39,663 nucleotides of DNA from Nonomuraea corallina. Its GTDB lineage: Bacteria > Actinomycetota > Actinomycetes > Streptosporangiales > Streptosporangiaceae. Under the pieces are notes generated by a model. The model had not been told where the DNA came from. It made no database searches and worked only from the letters and a program-made list of their open reading frames with translations. Where the stretch lies: assembly GCF_027620315.1 (NCBI RefSeq), contig NZ_JAPNNL010000054.1, positions 1 to 39,663 of the forward strand, written 5' to 3'. A program made the position numbers and the translations under genes. Of this stretch, positions 25,225-33,406 are shown piece after piece; the stretch's first letter is position 1, and each line of letters starts with the position of its first letter.

Positions 25225-25964
25225 CGCACGCGATCGAGATCAAGGACCTGCACAAGCACTTCGGCCAGAACCAGGTGCTGCGGGGCATCGACATGACCGT
25301 CGAGCCCGGCCAGGTCGTCTGTGTCATCGGGCCGTCCGGTTCCGGCAAGTCGACGCTGCTGCGCTGCGTCAACCTGCTGGAGGAGCCCACCCGGGGCAAG
25401 GTCCTCGTCGAGGGCGTCGAGGTGACCGACCCGGACGTGGACATCGACGCCGTACGACGCCGTATCGGCATGGTGTTCCAGCAGTTCAACCTGTTCCCGC
25501 ACATGACGGCGCTGCAGAACGTCATGATCGCCCAGCAGCGGGTGCTGAAGCGGGGCAAGAAGGAAGCCGAGGCCGTCGCCAGGGAGAACCTGCGCAAGGT
25601 GGGCGTCGGCGAGAAGTGCGACTCCTTCCCCGGACAGCTCTCCGGCGGGCAGCAGCAGCGGGTCGCCATCGCCAGGGCGCTGGCCATGGACCCGAGCCTC
25701 ATGCTGTTCGACGAGCCCACCTCCGCGCTCGACCCGGAGCTGGTCGGCGACGTGCTCGCGGTCATGCGCCAGCTGGCCGAGGAGGGCATGACCATGCTCG
25801 TGGTCACCCACGAGATGGGCTTCGCCCGCCAGGTGGCCGACCGGGTGGTGTTCATGGACGGCGGCGTGATCGTCGAGGACGGGCCGCCCGCCCAGGTGAT
25901 CGGTGATCCTCAGCACGAGCGCACCCGCACCTTCCTGGAGCGCGTGCTGCATCCCGAGGAGTGA
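25221..25964 (+). CDS. Polar amino-acid ABC transporter ATP-binding protein
   Basis: A 247-residue GlnQ/HisP-type ATPase. Walker A is GPSGSGKST (37-45), the Q-loop is in [13 protein letters not shown], the signature is LSGGQQQR (140-147), Walker B is MLFDEP with Asp164/Glu165, and the H-loop is [14 protein letters not shown]. The length and the [12 protein letters not shown] start are typical of polar amino-acid importers. It powers uptake with the two preceding genes. A hairpin directly after the stop ends the operon. Confidence 0.95.
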   Translation: MTHAIEIKDLHKHFGQNQVLRGIDMTVEPGQVVCVIGPSGSGKSTLLRCVNLLEEPTRGKVLVEGVEVTDPDVDIDAVRRRIGMVFQQFNLFPHMTALQNVMIAQQRVLKRGKKEAEAVARENLRKVGVGEKCDSFPGQLSGGQQQRVAIARALAMDPSLMLFDEPTSALDPELVGDVLAVMRQLAEEGMTMLVVTHEMGFARQVADRVVFMDGGVIVEDGPPAQVIGDPQHERTRTFLERVLHPEE

Positions 25965-25967
25965 CCA

Positions 25968-26003
25968 CCGGGCGCCCGGCGGGACCGGGCGCCCGGCGTT
26001 TTC
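25968..26003 (+). terminator. Hairpin after the amino-acid ABC operon
   Basis: CCGGGCGCCCGG occurs twice (25968-25979 and 25985-25996). Because the unit is self-complementary, the copies can pair with one another, followed by CGTTTTCG. It terminates the ABC operon before the CGNR gene. Confidence 0.7.
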
Positions 26004-26018
26004 GTGTAATACTCCCGC

Positions 26019-26444
26019 ATGGACTTGACCTCTTACGCCGAGTGGGCGGTCCGTCTCGTCAACGACCCCGACCCGCCGGCGGAGCTGAGGGAGTTGCGGG
26101 CCGAGCTGGCCGCCGTCTTCGACGCCGCGGACGCCGAGGAGCGGCTCGTGGCGCTGCTCAACGAGCTGCTCGTGCGCTACCCCGTACGGCCCCAGCTGAC
26201 CGACCACGACGGCCAGGGCTGGCACCTGCACCTGGCCGGCCACACCGGCGCCGCCGCCGTCATGGGGCTCGCCTCCATGGTGGCCGAGCTGGGCGCCGAC
26301 CGGCTCGGCCGCTGCCTGGAGCCGCACTGCACCCGGGCCTTCCTCGACACCTCGTCCAACCGCTCCCGCCGCTACTGCTCGGCCCGCTGCGCCAGCCGGG
26401 CCAACGTCGCCGCCTACCGGGCCCGCCGTCGCGGCGGCCAGTAA
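26019..26444 (+). CDS. CGNR zinc-finger / ABATE-domain protein
   Basis: A 141-residue protein with an N-terminal helical region (MDLTSYAEWAVRLVND) and a C-terminal treble-clef-type zinc finger. The cysteines lie in GRCLEPHCTRAFLDTSSNRS and RRYCSARCASRANVAAYRAR, the pattern of CGNR-finger proteins. These are presumed transcriptional regulators widespread in actinobacteria. Its last 31 bp overlap the 3' end of the opposite-strand sodX gene. The function is not established. Confidence 0.85.
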   Translation: MDLTSYAEWAVRLVNDPDPPAELRELRAELAAVFDAADAEERLVALLNELLVRYPVRPQLTDHDGQGWHLHLAGHTGAAAVMGLASMVAELGADRLGRCLEPHCTRAFLDTSSNRSRRYCSARCASRANVAAYRARRRGGQ

Positions 26445-26710
26445 CGCAGCACGACGCGGCCCACCACGTCGGGCACCGGGCCGAAGTCCCAGCTGTCGCG
26501 GCGCCCGGCGGCGCGCTGGTTGTCGCTCTCCAGCCACCAGCCGCCCGCCTCGCGCCAGGCGGCCCGCTTGACGATGAGCCGCTCCTGATCGCCGGGCAGC
26601 CGGGCCACCACGACGTCGCCCGGCCGGACCCGGGCGCCGCGGCGCACCAGCAGCCAGTCGCCCGGCAGCAGCGCGGGCCGCATCGAGTCACCCTCGACAC
26701 GCACTCTCAT
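26414..26710 (-). CDS. sodX: Nickel-type superoxide dismutase maturation protease
   Basis: A 98-residue S26-type signal-peptidase-like protein with the catalytic dyad Ser9 (VEGDSMRPALLPGDW) and Lys48 (RLIVKRAAW). It is thought to remove the N-terminal propeptide of SodN so that the mature His1 can bind nickel, and it sits divergently beside sodN as in Streptomyces. Start ATG 26710 gives the conserved MRVRVEGDSM opening; an upstream start at 26770 would add 20 unconserved residues. The 3' end overlaps the CGNR gene. Confidence 0.9.
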   Translation of the reverse strand: MRVRVEGDSMRPALLPGDWLLVRRGARVRPGDVVVARLPGDQERLIVKRAAWREAGGWWLESDNQRAAGRRDSWDFGPVPDVVGRVVLRYWPPRRRAR

Positions 26711-26800
26711 GGGCCCCCACCCCCTCCGCCAGAGGCGTTTGCAGACGAGTAAGGTCGGTACGAGGACCAAGCTGATTCGGCATCAAGGAAGGATTTTCTG

Positions 26801-27202
26801 ATGCTCGCACGACTGCTACGACCCAAGCATGTCGCTTCCGCGCACTGCGACCTGCCCTGCGGCGTCTATGACCCGGCGCAGGCCCGGATCGAGGCGGAGT
26901 CGGTCAAGGCGATCATGGAAAAGTACGCGGCCAACGAGGACCCTGTCTTCCGCGCCCGCGCCATCAAGATCAAGGAGGAGCGCGCCGAGCTGGTCAAGCA
27001 CCACCTCTGGGTGCTCTGGACCGACTACTTCAAGCCGCCGCACCTCGAGCAGTACCCCCAGCTCCACCAGCTCTTCTGGGACGCCACCAAGCTCGCCGGG
27101 GCCGCCGGGGCCAAGGGCACCGTGGACGTCGCCAAGAGCGAGGAGCTCCTTGGCAAGATCGACGAGATCTCCAAGATCTTCTGGGAGACCAAGGCCGCCT
27201 AG
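26801..27202 (+). CDS. sodN: Nickel superoxide dismutase
   Basis: A 133-residue precursor. A 14-residue propeptide (MLARLLRPKHVASA) precedes the nickel hook HCDLPCGVYDPAQAR. Mature residues His1, Cys2 and Cys6 (precursor 15, 16 and 20) ligate nickel and Tyr9 lines the active site. It dismutates superoxide in the cytosol as a hexamer. AAGGAAGGA precedes ATG 26801. Cleavage is presumed to be by the adjacent SodX. sodN expression is nickel-dependent in Streptomyces, but I see no clear Nur operator here. Confidence 0.97.
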   Translation: MLARLLRPKHVASAHCDLPCGVYDPAQARIEAESVKAIMEKYAANEDPVFRARAIKIKEERAELVKHHLWVLWTDYFKPPHLEQYPQLHQLFWDATKLAGAAGAKGTVDVAKSEELLGKIDEISKIFWETKAA

Positions 27203-27210
27203 ATCGGTAT

Positions 27211-27250
27211 AAAAGGCTCTGTGCGGTCAACGGCCCGCACAGAGCCTTTT
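27211..27250 (+). terminator. Terminator of sodN
   Basis: A 16-bp perfect stem, AAAAGGCTCTGTGCGG with CCGCACAGAGCCTTTT (8-nt loop), starting 8 bp after the sodN stop. The A-rich and T-rich ends make it a canonical rho-independent terminator. Confidence 0.92.
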
Positions 27251-27331
27251 CCGTTGAGGGCGAGTCTGAATCCGCCAAGCACCTCTCCCGGGCGGTAAGT
27301 TGCAGTCAGCGTCGTATACGCGAGGAGGATC

Positions 27332-27757
27332 GTGACCGAGGAAACCGAGGCGCGCGTGACAGGCGAGGCAGGCATCCGCGACGTGGTGAGCATCAGGCTC
27401 CCCGCCGACAGCGCTTATCTTTCCGTGTTGCGCACGGCCACAGCCGGACTGGCCGCCCGGCTGGACTTCACGCTCGACGAGATCGAGGATCTGCGGATCG
27501 CGGTCGACGAGGCGTGCGCCATGCTGCTCAACGAGGCGGTGCCGGGCACCGACCTGACCGCCGAGTTCGAGCTGACCGGGCAGGAGATGCAGGTCCGGGT
27601 CGAGGTGGCGACAGTCGGGAGCTCCGCGCCGAAACGCGACGACTTCGCCTGGATGGTGCTGACAGCCCTCGCCGACGACGTGGACGCGGTGACCGACGTC
27701 GCCGACCGCATGGCGATCATCCTGCGTAAGCGCCGAGGCGCGGCGAGGCCGGCGTGA
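27332..27757 (+). CDS. rsbW: RsbW-type anti-sigma factor (GHKL ATPase)
   Basis: A 141-residue single-domain GHKL protein. The N-box is LDEIEDLRIAVDEACAMLLN, and DVVSIRLPADSAYLSVLRTA forms the sigma-binding side. It corresponds to UsfX/RsbW, which binds and holds the cognate SigF/SigB-type sigma factor. GAGGAGG precedes GTG 27332. Its stop overlaps an upstream in-frame GTG of the sigma gene, an arrangement seen for usfX-sigF in mycobacteria. No anti-anti-sigma gene lies in the window. Confidence 0.9.
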   Translation: MTEETEARVTGEAGIRDVVSIRLPADSAYLSVLRTATAGLAARLDFTLDEIEDLRIAVDEACAMLLNEAVPGTDLTAEFELTGQEMQVRVEVATVGSSAPKRDDFAWMVLTALADDVDAVTDVADRMAIILRKRRGAARPA

Positions 27758-27774
27758 CGGAAAGGACTGGAGCC

Positions 27775-28554
27775 ATGGCCGCCAGCGAACACGCCGTGCC
27801 CGACCGGGTCCGTGCTCGCCTGCTGTTCGCCGAGCTGTCCGAGTTGGGCCCCGACGAGCCGCGCCGGCAACGCATCAGGGACGAGTTGGTCGAGCTCCAC
27901 CTTCCCCTGGTCGAATACCTGGCCCGCCGCTTCCGCAACCGGGGCGAGTGGCTCGACGACCTGACCCAGGTCGCCACCATCGGGCTGATCAAGTCCATCG
28001 ACCGCTTCGACCTCAACCGCGGCGTCGAGTTCTCCACCTACGCCACGCCCACCATCGTCGGCGAGATCAAGCGTCACTTCCGCGACAAGGGCTGGGCGGT
28101 CCGGGTGCCGCGCCGCCTGCAGGAGCTGAAGCTCTCGCTCACCAAGGCCATCAGCGAGCTGTCGCAGCGCGAGGGACGCGCGCCGACCGTGGCGGAGCTG
28201 GCGGCCTACCTGAAGATGACCGAGGAGGAGGTGCTGGAAGGCCTCGAGTCAGCCAACGCCTACTCGACGGTCTCCCTGGACGCGCCCGACTCGGGCGACG
28301 ACGACGCCCCGGCGGTGTCCGACTCGCTCGGCATCGTCGATGAGTCGCTCGAAGGCGTCGAATACCGCGAGTCACTCAAACCACTGCTCGAACGGCTGCC
28401 TCCGCGCGAGAAGCGGATCCTGCTGCTGCGGTTCTTCGGCAACATGACGCAGTCGCAGATCGCCACCGAGCTCGGCATCTCGCAGATGCACGTGTCGCGC
28501 CTGCTCGCCCGCACCCTCGCCCAGCTCCGCGAGGGCCTGACGGCCGACGACTAG
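27775..28554 (+). CDS. sigF: RNA polymerase sigma factor, SigF/SigB group 3
   Basis: A 259-residue sigma-70 group 3 factor. Region 2 includes LVEYLARRFRNRGEWLDDLT (2.1) and GVEFSTYATPTIVGEIKRHF, then RDKGWAVRVPRRLQELKLSL. Region 3 is SQREGRAPTVAELAAYLKMT, and region 4 holds the -35-binding helix MTQSQIATELGISQMHVSRL. It directs stress or developmental transcription and should be antagonised by the preceding RsbW. ATG 27775 follows AAAGGA at good spacing; GTG 27754, overlapping the rsbW stop, would add seven residues and is the alternative. Its stop overlaps the stop of the convergent gene. Confidence 0.93.
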   Translation: MAASEHAVPDRVRARLLFAELSELGPDEPRRQRIRDELVELHLPLVEYLARRFRNRGEWLDDLTQVATIGLIKSIDRFDLNRGVEFSTYATPTIVGEIKRHFRDKGWAVRVPRRLQELKLSLTKAISELSQREGRAPTVAELAAYLKMTEEEVLEGLESANAYSTVSLDAPDSGDDDAPAVSDSLGIVDESLEGVEYRESLKPLLERLPPREKRILLLRFFGNMTQSQIATELGISQMHVSRLLARTLAQLREGLTADD

Positions 28555-28994
28555 ACCTCGTCGCCGAGGAGCGCGCGAGTGGTGGGACGCGCCAGGAGCA
28601 TGCCCAGCCCGGCGAGGGCGACCACGATCAGCGGGATCCCGAGCGCGGGCTGGTCCGCCTGGATGAGGGTGAAGGCCACCGGGAAGATGAAGAGCTGGGT
28701 CACCACGCTGGGCGCCCTCCCCCAGCGTTCGGCGGCCAGCAGCCCGCCCCACGCCACCCAGAGCAGGCCCGCGCCGATCAGCACCCCGAACGCGGCCTCG
28801 GCCAGCGCCGCCGTCAGGGAGCCCGCCTCGCCGAGCACCGTCTCCACGGCCACGTAGATCCCCAGCCCGAGCGCGACCAGCCCCTCAAGGGCGACGATCA
28901 CGGCGGCCATCACCAGACTCCACGGACGCTTCCCCACACCCCGCACCCTATCCGTCCCCGCCCGTGCCCTGGACGTGCGCCTTCTCGTCAACAT
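28551..28994 (-). CDS. Small integral membrane protein of unknown function
   Basis: About 147 residues, with a basic N-terminus (MLTRRRTSRARAGTDRVRGV) and then four predicted membrane helices: LVMAAVIVALEGLVALGLGI, LAEAAFGVLIGAGLLWVAWG, TQLFIFPVAFTLIQ and PLIVVALAGLGMLLA. I recognise no family with certainty; similar small four-helix proteins are common in actinobacteria. The start is uncertain: ATG 28994, preceded by TATTTT seven bases upstream and possibly leaderless, or GTG 28937 (VGKRPWSLVM). Its stop shares bases with the convergent sigF stop (CTAG). Confidence 0.7.
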   Translation of the reverse strand: MLTRRRTSRARAGTDRVRGVGKRPWSLVMAAVIVALEGLVALGLGIYVAVETVLGEAGSLTAALAEAAFGVLIGAGLLWVAWGGLLAAERWGRAPSVVTQLFIFPVAFTLIQADQPALGIPLIVVALAGLGMLLARPTTRALLGDEV

Positions 28995-29054
28995 CCTGTC
29001 CAAAATAGGACGTTTCCGACAAGCCCGACATCCATCAGCGGCTACGCTGGCCTC

Positions 29055-30020
29055 ATGCGCGCGATGCTCCTGGTCAATCCCAAGGCCACCACCACCAACG
29101 CCCGCACGCGCAACGTGCTGATCCGCGCGCTCGGCGCCGCCGTGGAGCTGGCCGTGGAGGAGACGGCCTACCGCGGCCACGCGGCCACGCTGGCCGCGAC
29201 CGCCCGCGCCAAGGGCTACGACCTGGTGGTCGTGCTGGGCGGCGACGGCACCATCAACGAGACCGTGAACGGCCTGCTCAACCCGGTCAACGGCGCCCCC
29301 GAGCCGCTCGGCGACGACCCGAGCCTGACCCGCCCCGCGCTCGCCGTCATCCCCGGCGGCAGCGCCAACGTCTTCGCCCGCGCCCTCGGCCTGCCGAACA
29401 ACCCGGTCGAGGCCACCGGCGCCGTGCTGGAGGCGCTGCGCGAGGGCCGCAAGCGCACCGTAGGACTGGGGCAGGCGCTGTGGGAGGGCGAGAGCCGCTT
29501 CTTCACCTTCTGCTCGGGCCTGGGGTACGACGCCGAGGTCATCAGGGCCGTCGAGGGCCTGCGCGGCACCGGCCGCAAGGCCACGCCCCTCCGCTACGTG
29601 AACACCGCGCTGAGCCACTACCTGGCCACCGACAAGCGGCATCCCGCGATGACGCTGACCGGGCCGGGCGTCCCCACCACCCGCGGGGTGTTCCTGGCGA
29701 TCGTCTCCAACACCTCGCCGTGGACGTATCTCGGCCCCAGGCCGGTCACCCCCACCCCGTGGGCGAGTTTCGAGACCGGGCTCGACCTGCTGGGGCTGCG
29801 GCGGATGGGTGTCACGTCGCTGCTGCCGGTCATCCGCCACATCCTCACCGAGCGTGACAGCCTGCCGTCCGGCAGGTACCTGACCCAGTTGCACGACGAG
29901 GCGGAGTTCACCCTCACCGCGAGCCGCCCCGTGGCGTTTCAGCTGGACGGGGACTATCTGGGCGAACGCGAGGCGGTGACGTTCCGGGCTACACCGAACG
30001 CGTTACAAGTTCTGGTCTAG
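29055..30020 (+). CDS. Diacylglycerol/sphingosine-kinase-family lipid kinase
   Basis: A 321-residue DAGK catalytic-domain protein. LLVNPKATTTNARTRN opens the domain, the nucleotide-binding GGDGTINETVNGL is at 62-74, and IPGGSANVFARALGLPNNPV matches the GT-x-NDFAR-type segment. CSGLGYDAEVIRAVEGLR and the C-terminal FQLDGDYLGEREAVTF complete the family pattern. It phosphorylates a lipid or isoprenoid-type hydroxyl in or at the membrane; the substrate is undetermined. It starts 60 bp from the divergent small membrane protein gene. Confidence 0.9.
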   Translation: MRAMLLVNPKATTTNARTRNVLIRALGAAVELAVEETAYRGHAATLAATARAKGYDLVVVLGGDGTINETVNGLLNPVNGAPEPLGDDPSLTRPALAVIPGGSANVFARALGLPNNPVEATGAVLEALREGRKRTVGLGQALWEGESRFFTFCSGLGYDAEVIRAVEGLRGTGRKATPLRYVNTALSHYLATDKRHPAMTLTGPGVPTTRGVFLAIVSNTSPWTYLGPRPVTPTPWASFETGLDLLGLRRMGVTSLLPVIRHILTERDSLPSGRYLTQLHDEAEFTLTASRPVAFQLDGDYLGEREAVTFRATPNALQVLV

Positions 30021-30228
30021 CTCGTTACATTCGGTCATAGTGTGACGCATACGACATCCATTACGGGGAAAACTTGGGCTCTGCCCTCTTGCGTGCACTC
30101 TCCGTGGCTGAAAAGCTCATAGTGACGTCGGAACGTAGGACCTTTAACCCAAACCCCCAGGTCCTCCGGCGTTCAACGCGGGCACCCCCGGCTCCACACA
30201 AGCGTCCGGGGCACTGTTCGCACGCCTT

Positions 30229-30244
30229 AGTGAAACTCTTCACA
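30229..30244. promoter_or_regulatory. CRP-like site upstream of whiB1
   Basis: AGTGAAACTCTTCACA matches AGTGA-N6-TCACA, 55 bp before the whiB1 start. In M. tuberculosis the whiB1 promoter is bound by CRP (Rv3676), so the position and sequence together make a homologous Crp site plausible. A weaker half-matching element, TGTGACGCATACGACA, lies at 30041-30056. Confidence 0.65.
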
Positions 30245-30298
30245 AAGTAGTAGCCGCACGGAGCCGACCGCAGGCTCCATCTACTAAGGAGTGAACGC

Positions 30299-30553
30299 AT
30301 GGACTGGCGCCACCGAGCTGCCTGCCGTGACGTGGACCCCGAGCTGTTCTTCCCGATCGGGAACACCGGACCGGCACTCATGCAGATCGAGGAGGCCAAA
30401 GAGGTCTGCCGTTCCTGTTCGGCCGTGGAGTCCTGCCTCAAGTGGGCGCTGGAGTCCGGACAGGACGCCGGCGTGTGGGGCGGTCTCAGCGAGGACGAGC
30501 GCCGCGCGCTGAAGCGCCGCACCGCTCGGGCCCGCGCCCGTGCCAGCGCCTGA
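30299..30553 (+). CDS. whiB1: WhiB-family iron-sulfur transcription factor (WhiB1/WblE)
   Basis: An 84-residue Wbl protein. Four cysteines (9, 37, 40 and 46; CRDVDPELFF, VCRSC, ESCLKW) should hold a [4Fe-4S] cluster, followed by the GVWGG turn that contacts the principal sigma factor and a basic DNA-binding tail (RRALKRRTARARARA). Sequence and its location beside pdtaS match mycobacterial whiB1 (Rv3219-Rv3220c) and Streptomyces wblE. AAGGAG precedes ATG 30299. A CRP-like site lies 55 bp upstream and a strong hairpin about 85 bp downstream. Confidence 0.95.
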   Translation: MDWRHRAACRDVDPELFFPIGNTGPALMQIEEAKEVCRSCSAVESCLKWALESGQDAGVWGGLSEDERRALKRRTARARARASA

Positions 30554-30637
30554 CCGACCTCGACACAGAAGGCAGGAATCCGCCTGAAAGCCACAATCAG
30601 CCGACCAGCCCGGCACGACGACGTGTCCGCCGGAACC

Positions 30638-30671
30638 ACGCCGCGTCCCTGACCACAGGGGACGCGGCGTT
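30638..30671 (+). terminator. Hairpin after whiB1
   Basis: ACGCCGCGTCCC (30638-30649) pairs with GGGACGCGGCGT (30659-30670) across a 9-nt loop, about 85 bp after the whiB1 stop. There is little U-tract. Confidence 0.65.
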
Positions 30672-30690
30672 CACGCATCAGGCCCAGGCG

Positions 30691-30800
30691 CTCAGGCAAC
30701 ACCCCTCAGTCTCTCAGGCAACACCCTCAGGCGCTCAGCCCCCAGGCGTTCACCCATCAGGCACCGGCCCTTCAGGCGCCGGCCCTTCAGGCACCGGCCG
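30691..30800. repeat. Short tandem repeats between whiB1 and pdtaS
   Basis: Two copies of CTCAGGCAACACC(C)CTCAG (30691-30709, 30713-30730) are followed by three 15-bp units of TCAGGC(A/G)CCGGCCCT (30757-30800, the last incomplete) that run right up to the pdtaS stop. Read on the pdtaS strand, the 15-bp units are in frame after the stop and would encode G-P-V/A-P-E pentapeptides. Confidence 0.65.
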
Positions 30801-32270
30801 TCATCCGGCGGGCAGCGGGATCGACAGCGTGGCCTCCGTGCCGCCGCCCTCGCGCGGCCTGATCGCCAGCTTGCCCGACAGCTCCCCCTCGACGAGCGTG
30901 CGCACGATCTGCAGCCCGAGGCTGGTCGAGCTGTCGAGGTCGAACCCCTCCGGCAGGCCCCTGCCGTCGTCCCAGACGACCACGTGCAGCCGCCCCGGAC
31001 TGGACTCCACCACCACCTGCAGCCGCCTCGGCCGGCCGTGCTGGAGCGCGTTCTGCAGCAGCTCGGTCAGCGCCATGGCCAGCGGGGTGGCGATGAGCGA
31101 GGGCAGCACGCCGAACGCCCCCACCCGGCGCGGCGTGACGGCCGCCTCCGGCGCCGACACCTCACCCGCCATCGCGATCACCCGGTCGGCGATCTCGTCG
31201 AAGTCGACGAACTCCTCCGGCGCGTGCGAGAGGGTCTCGTGCACGATCGCGATCGAGCCGACCCGCCGCACCGCCTCCTCCAGCGCCTCGCGCCCTTCCG
31301 GCACCTGCAGCCGCCTGGCCTGCAGCCGGAGCAGGGCGGCGACGGTCTGCAGGTTGTTCTTGACCCGGTGGTGGATCTCACGGATGGTGGCGTCCTTGGT
31401 CATCAGCTCGCGCTCACGCCGCCGCAGCTCGGTGACGTCGCGGATGAGCACCAGCGCGCCGATGCGGCCGCCGCCGACGATCAGCGGGATCGCGCGCAGC
31501 TGCACGATCGTGCCGCCGGACTCCACCTCGGTCTCCTTGGCGGCCCGGCCGCTGGCCACGATCATCAGGTCTTCGTTGATGGGCTCGTCGGAGTAGCACA
31601 GCGTCGCGGTGACCCGGCCCAGCTCGACCCCCACCAGGTCGGCGTGGAGTCCGAGCCGCCGGTAGGCCGAGAGCGCGTTCGGGGACGCGTACGTGACCCG
31701 GCCTGCCCGGTCGAGCCGCAGCAGGCCGTCGCCGACGCGCGGCGAGCGCACCAGAATGGGCTCCTCGCCGGAGAACGGGAAGCGGCCCTCCGCCACCATC
31801 TGCGCCAGGTCGGAGGCGCTCTGCAGGTAGGTCAGCTCCAGCCGCGACGGGGTGCGGGCCGACGACAGGTTGGTGGAGCGCTGGATCACGGCCAGGAATC
31901 GGGCCTCGCCGCCGGGGACGGCCCGCCGCACCGGGATCGTCTCCTCGCGCACCGGCACGCCGGTCGACCAGTCGGGGTCGCCCTCGCGGCAGATGCGCCG
32001 CTCGGACCAGGCGGTGTCGATCAGCGGGCGCTCGCCTCTGGTCACGACGCTGCCCACGACGTCGTCGTGGTAGACGGTGGGGCCGGTGGTGGGCCGCATC
32101 TGGGCGATCGCGATCCAGCCGCCCTCGCCGAGCAGCGGCGCCCACAGGATGAGGTCCGCGAACGACAGATCGGCGAGCAGCTGCCAGTCGGAGACCAGCG
32201 AGTGGAGCCAGTCGAGGTCCGCCGCGTCGAGCGCCGTGTGGCGGACGACGAGGTCGCTGAGAGTCGGCAC
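30801..32270 (-). CDS. pdtaS: PdtaS-type sensor histidine kinase
   Basis: A 489-residue soluble sensor kinase. The GAF-like N-terminus (LHSLVSDWQLLADLSFADLI) leads to a PAS domain (RLDRAGRVTYASPNALSAYR; LRAIPLIVGGGRIGALVLIR). The HisKA_2 dimerisation region DATIREIHHRVKNNLQTVAA contains the phospho-acceptor His at 300 or 301. The HATPase includes ELLQNALQHGRP, VWDDGRGLPEGFDL and SLGLQIVRTL. It closely follows M. tuberculosis PdtaS (Rv3220c), which phosphorylates the ANTAR regulator PdtaR, and sits beside whiB1 as there. GTG 32270 gives the family start VPTLSDLVVRHT; a start at 32306 would add 12 residues. The cognate PdtaR is not in the window. Confidence 0.93.
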   Translation of the reverse strand: MPTLSDLVVRHTALDAADLDWLHSLVSDWQLLADLSFADLILWAPLLGEGGWIAIAQMRPTTGPTVYHDDVVGSVVTRGERPLIDTAWSERRICREGDPDWSTGVPVREETIPVRRAVPGGEARFLAVIQRSTNLSSARTPSRLELTYLQSASDLAQMVAEGRFPFSGEEPILVRSPRVGDGLLRLDRAGRVTYASPNALSAYRRLGLHADLVGVELGRVTATLCYSDEPINEDLMIVASGRAAKETEVESGGTIVQLRAIPLIVGGGRIGALVLIRDVTELRRRERELMTKDATIREIHHRVKNNLQTVAALLRLQARRLQVPEGREALEEAVRRVGSIAIVHETLSHAPEEFVDFDEIADRVIAMAGEVSAPEAAVTPRRVGAFGVLPSLIATPLAMALTELLQNALQHGRPRRLQVVVESSPGRLHVVVWDDGRGLPEGFDLDSSTSLGLQIVRTLVEGELSGKLAIRPREGGGTEATLSIPLPAG

Positions 32271-32662
32271 GAGTGCATCATGCGTGCTTCTCCGCTGAAC
32301 AACCAAACCGGCGCCCTGACGCGAACCCGCCAGGAGAGTCCTCAGTGAGAACCATCACATCGGCGGGGCGGCAGGAGCCCTGGAAGCCGCGTTCCGCCCG
32401 ACCGCGCGCGTGCGCGCCGCCGAAAGGGGCCCGCCCCTCGGTTGCCACGCCGCCCACGGCTGTGGATATCCTTCACCATCAGCCTGAGCTGCCTGTACGG
32501 GGCGCGCGGCAGGGCAGGTGAGCGGGTCTGCGCGGAGCAGGGAGCCGGGACACCGGGGAGCTGCCCTCGCACGCGGTTGACCGTGAGGGCAGATATGGGT
32601 TCCGATGATCTAGCGGTGATCAGACACGCCCTCACCGCCGTGGCAGAAGTGAAGGTGAGAGC
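32271..32662. other. 392-bp divergent intergenic region between pdtaS and the DasR-like gene
   Basis: It contains the CRP-like palindrome at 32344-32359 near pdtaS, and TTGACC at 32573-32578 that might be a -35 for the DasR-like gene without a convincing -10. The central GC-rich part (32360-32560) shows no recognisable gene or structure. Confidence 0.5.
32344..32359. promoter_or_regulatory. CRP-like site upstream of pdtaS
   Basis: AGTGAGAACCATCACA (AGTGA-N6-TCACA), the same core as the whiB1 site, lies 74 bp before the pdtaS start and about 300 bp before the divergent DasR-like gene. Confidence 0.6.
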
Positions 32663-33382
32663 GTGACAGACGAAGGCCCTCGCGTACCCAAGTACTACGA
32701 CGTGAAGCGGAGCCTGCTCGAACTCACGAAGTCGCTGGCGCCGGGCACCGCGCTGCCGCCGGAGCGTACGCTCGCGGTGCGCTTCGAGACCTCCCGCACC
32801 ACGGTCAGGCAGGCCCTGACCGAGCTGGTGGTGGAGGGGCGGCTGCTGCGCATCCAGGGCAAGGGCACGTTCGTCGCGCAGCCCAAGGTGGCCCAGGTGC
32901 TCCAGCTCACCTCGTACATCGGAGACCTGCGCACGGCGGGGCTGGAGCCCGACACGAAGATCCTGGAGATCGGCTACATCACCGCCGACGAGCCGCTGGC
33001 GCGGCGGCTGGCGATCAACCCCGGCGGCCGGGTGCTGCGCATCCACCGCCTGCGCCTGGCCAACGGCGAGCCCGTCTCGGTCGACACCACCCACCTGTCC
33101 GCGCGGCGCTTCCCGCGCCTGCGCCGCGAGCTGGAGGAGCACTCCTCGCTGTACGAGACGCTGCACAACGCCTACAGCGTGCGGCTGACGGACGCCGAGG
33201 AGATCATCGAGACCGTGCTGGCCACCCCGTACGACGCCAAGCTGCTCGGCGTGGACGTGGGCCTGCCCATGCTGCTGCTCACCCGCCACGCCTTCGACGC
33301 CGACGGCCACCCGGTGGAGTGGGCGCAGTCGCTCTACCGCGGCGACCGCTACAAGTTCGTCACCCGCCTGCGCCGGCCCTGA
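32663..33382 (+). CDS. GntR/HutC-family regulator, DasR-like
   Basis: A 239-residue GntR regulator. The winged helix is at about residues 10-75 ([58 protein letters not shown]). The UTRA effector domain follows ([54 protein letters not shown]). Sequence features match Streptomyces DasR, the N-acetylglucosamine-responsive global regulator that binds glucosamine-6-phosphate; that ligand is inference here. Start GTG 32663 follows GAAGGTGAGAG. No nag, dasABC or chitin genes adjoin it, and no dre-type site was noticed in the window. Confidence 0.88.
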   Translation: MTDEGPRVPKYYDVKRSLLELTKSLAPGTALPPERTLAVRFETSRTTVRQALTELVVEGRLLRIQGKGTFVAQPKVAQVLQLTSYIGDLRTAGLEPDTKILEIGYITADEPLARRLAINPGGRVLRIHRLRLANGEPVSVDTTHLSARRFPRLRRELEEHSSLYETLHNAYSVRLTDAEEIIETVLATPYDAKLLGVDVGLPMLLLTRHAFDADGHPVEWAQSLYRGDRYKFVTRLRRP

Positions 33383-33406
33383 CCTTGCCCCCTCTACGCT
33401 GGGCCG

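Noticed and set aside
28551..29894. 447-codon minus-strand frame covering the lipid kinase region
   Set aside because: Only its last roughly 147 codons look like a protein (membrane helices); the rest is antisense to the lipid kinase gene.
30691..30800. CRISPR-like repeats between whiB1 and pdtaS
   Set aside because: The units are 15-19 bp, directly adjacent or nearly so without unique spacers, and no cas gene is near.
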